From assembly GCA_016869335.1 (NCBI GenBank), contig VGEJ01000138.1, positions 1-6,926 of the forward strand: a stretch of 6,926 bases of DNA. Reading direction: 5' to 3'. This DNA is from Alphaproteobacteria bacterium. GTDB taxonomy: Bacteria > Pseudomonadota > Alphaproteobacteria > VGEJ01. Position numbers and translations under genes: made by a program. The stretch's first letter is position 1; each line of letters opens with the position of its first letter. Positions 6,163 through 6,926 of this stretch are shown here, piece after piece. Under the pieces are notes generated by a model. That model was not told the origin of the DNA. It ran no database searches and was given only the letters and a program-made list of their open reading frames with translations.

Positions 6163-6789
6163 CTACGCGCCGGGGTTCAGGTGGTACATGCGCATGCTGC
6201 CCCAGCCCTTTGCCGCCGGTACCTCGCCCACGTAATCGAAGGCAAGTCCTTCGGCCGCGAAGGCGAGCCGCGCGGCGAAGGGCTCCGTCACATAGACCTC
6301 GCACGGCGGCATCACCGGTTCGATGCGCGCCGTCCGGCTCTCCTGGGCGCCGAAGAGGTTGTGGCGATGCTGGATCGGGTCGTCCATCTCATAGACCGGC
6401 CCATAGTGTCCGCCCAGCCGGAGTGCGAGCGTGTCGGGCAACCCCAGCGCGGGCAGATCGAGGGCCTCGATCTCGGCCTGCAGCGCCAGGGCGCAGCGGG
6501 CCGCAACCTCGGAGTCGTCCAACACCGAGAAGATCCCGTCGCCCCAGGTATTGGCGTAGCCGAGGCGATCACCAAACCGGGTAAGGACGGCGCCGACGCT
6601 GCCGAGCACGTGGCCGACGAATAGTGGCAGTTCCGCCTCGCGGAGTTTCGAGAAGCCCTTGACGTCGCCGAACAGCATGGCGCGCAGGTGGCGCTCGCCG
6701 TCGGCAGTCGCGGTGGCGGCGAGGGCAGGCGCGGCGGGGGCAAGTGCGCCCTCGCCGGTGGCGATGACATCGACCCAGTTCTGCAGCAC
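6163..6789 (-). CDS. class III adenylate/guanylate cyclase domain protein
   Basis: A catalytic domain of about 175 residues that would make a cyclic nucleotide. Motifs: LFGDVKGFSKL (39-49, first metal aspartate D42), NTWGDGIFSVLD (80-91, second metal aspartate D84), GGHYGPVYE (126-134), and LFGAQESRTARIEPV (145-159, with the transition-state arginine R155). It ends with YVGEVPAAKGWG and MYHL, typical of cyclases that usually carry TPR or other N-terminal regions. Here the N-terminus is only about 35 residues long. Base-selecting positions are unusual: N80 where adenylate cyclases have lysine, N144 where they have aspartate, and S151 where asparagine is usual. The GTG at 6789 is the first possible start after an in-frame TAG (6832-6834). 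Residues 1-7 look like a deacetylase remnant, so the true start or the gene's integrity is uncertain; it may be a broken fusion. Confidence 0.75.
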   Translation of the reverse strand: MLQNWVDVIATGEGALAPAAPALAATATADGERHLRAMLFGDVKGFSKLREAELPLFVGHVLGSVGAVLTRFGDRLGYANTWGDGIFSVLDDSEVAARCALALQAEIEALDLPALGLPDTLALRLGGHYGPVYEMDDPIQHRHNLFGAQESRTARIEPVMPPCEVYVTEPFAARLAFAAEGLAFDYVGEVPAAKGWGSMRMYHLNPGA

Positions 6790-6926
6790 CCCCGACGCCG
6801 TCCTTAATCCGGCGACCCGGTAGGCCTCGTTCTACACGAACTCGAAGTGCGGGAAGTCGTCGAGCGACCAGCTGATCGGCATCTCGATGAGGTCGGTGGC
6901 AGCGCCTCGAACCAAGGGCTGGTCGA
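6769..6926 (-). pseudogene. fragment resembling polysaccharide deacetylase, interrupted by TAG
   Basis: Reading upstream of the cyclase in the same frame gives a continuous, protein-like sequence: DLIEMPISWSLDDFPHFEF, then V, a TAG stop (6832-6834), then NEAYRVAGLRTASGVLQNWVD. From memory of the family, ISWSLDDFPHFEF followed by GLR-A-VL-NW-D is the C-terminal half of a NodB/PuuE-like polysaccharide deacetylase. The expected continuation (DFRYM..., then a conserved HP motif) is missing and replaced by the cyclase linker at about 6769. The 5' part lies outside the window. Seen directly: the open frame, the stop and the abrupt change. Inferred: the deacetylase identity and that it is a remnant. 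A sequencing error at the stop or an assembly chimera remains possible. Confidence 0.6.

Noticed and set aside
5867..6304. Minus-strand open frame containing GDWIRTSDLLLPKQPRYQAA
   Set aside because: It is the antisense translation of the tRNA-Pro gene, a familiar spurious protein in databases.
5956..6624. Plus-strand open frame containing GVAQPGSAAALGAVGRWFES
   Set aside because: It reads through the tRNA-Pro gene and then antisense to the cyclase; no family features.

Overview
The window is GC-rich, densely packed bacterial chromosome. It is most likely from an alphaproteobacterium. That is an inference from the high GC, the protein with two cold-shock domains (common in that class), the pyrimidine-type ThiXYZ transporter and the codon usage. 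I see no transposase, phage gene or CRISPR array.

Layout. Bases 1-1560, minus strand: the front part of a multisubunit Na+/H+ antiporter (Mrp/Mnh) operon, read as mrpE, mrpF, mrpG and then a DUF4040/MbhD-MbhE-type subunit that runs off the left edge. Bases 1764-2303, plus strand: a protein with two cold-shock domains, divergent from mrpE and separated from it by about 200 bases. Bases 2300-4880, minus strand: a tightly overlapping three-gene ABC transporter, thiZ-thiX-thiY, for a thiamin pyrimidine precursor. A TPP riboswitch (4881-4971) and a good sigma70-type promoter (4978-5006) precede it. Bases 5080-5984, plus strand: a secreted DUF192 protein coupled to a PaaI-like thioesterase. Bases 6049-6125, plus strand: tRNA-Pro(UGG) with an encoded CCA end. 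Bases 6163-6789, minus strand: a class III nucleotide cyclase domain. Its upstream side continues in the same frame into what looks like a piece of polysaccharide deacetylase interrupted by a TAG stop. This is a probable rearrangement scar or broken gene at the right edge.

How the genes work together. The Mrp genes form one stop-start overlapping unit that builds a membrane cation/proton antiporter. The thi cluster is a complete ABC importer (ATPase, permease, periplasmic binding protein) with the feedback sensor directly in front of the first gene. The thiZ ribosome-binding site lies inside the riboswitch, and the start codon abuts its closing helix, so TPP probably shuts down translation directly. 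The cold-shock gene and thiY converge and share a CTAG carrying both stop codons, so there is no room for a terminator between them.

I do not see a clearly new multi-gene system here. The points most worth a second look are the deacetylase/cyclase junction, the cyclase's unusual base-selecting residues, and the very compact riboswitch leader. Gene-family calls rest on motif recognition by eye; no database search was run.
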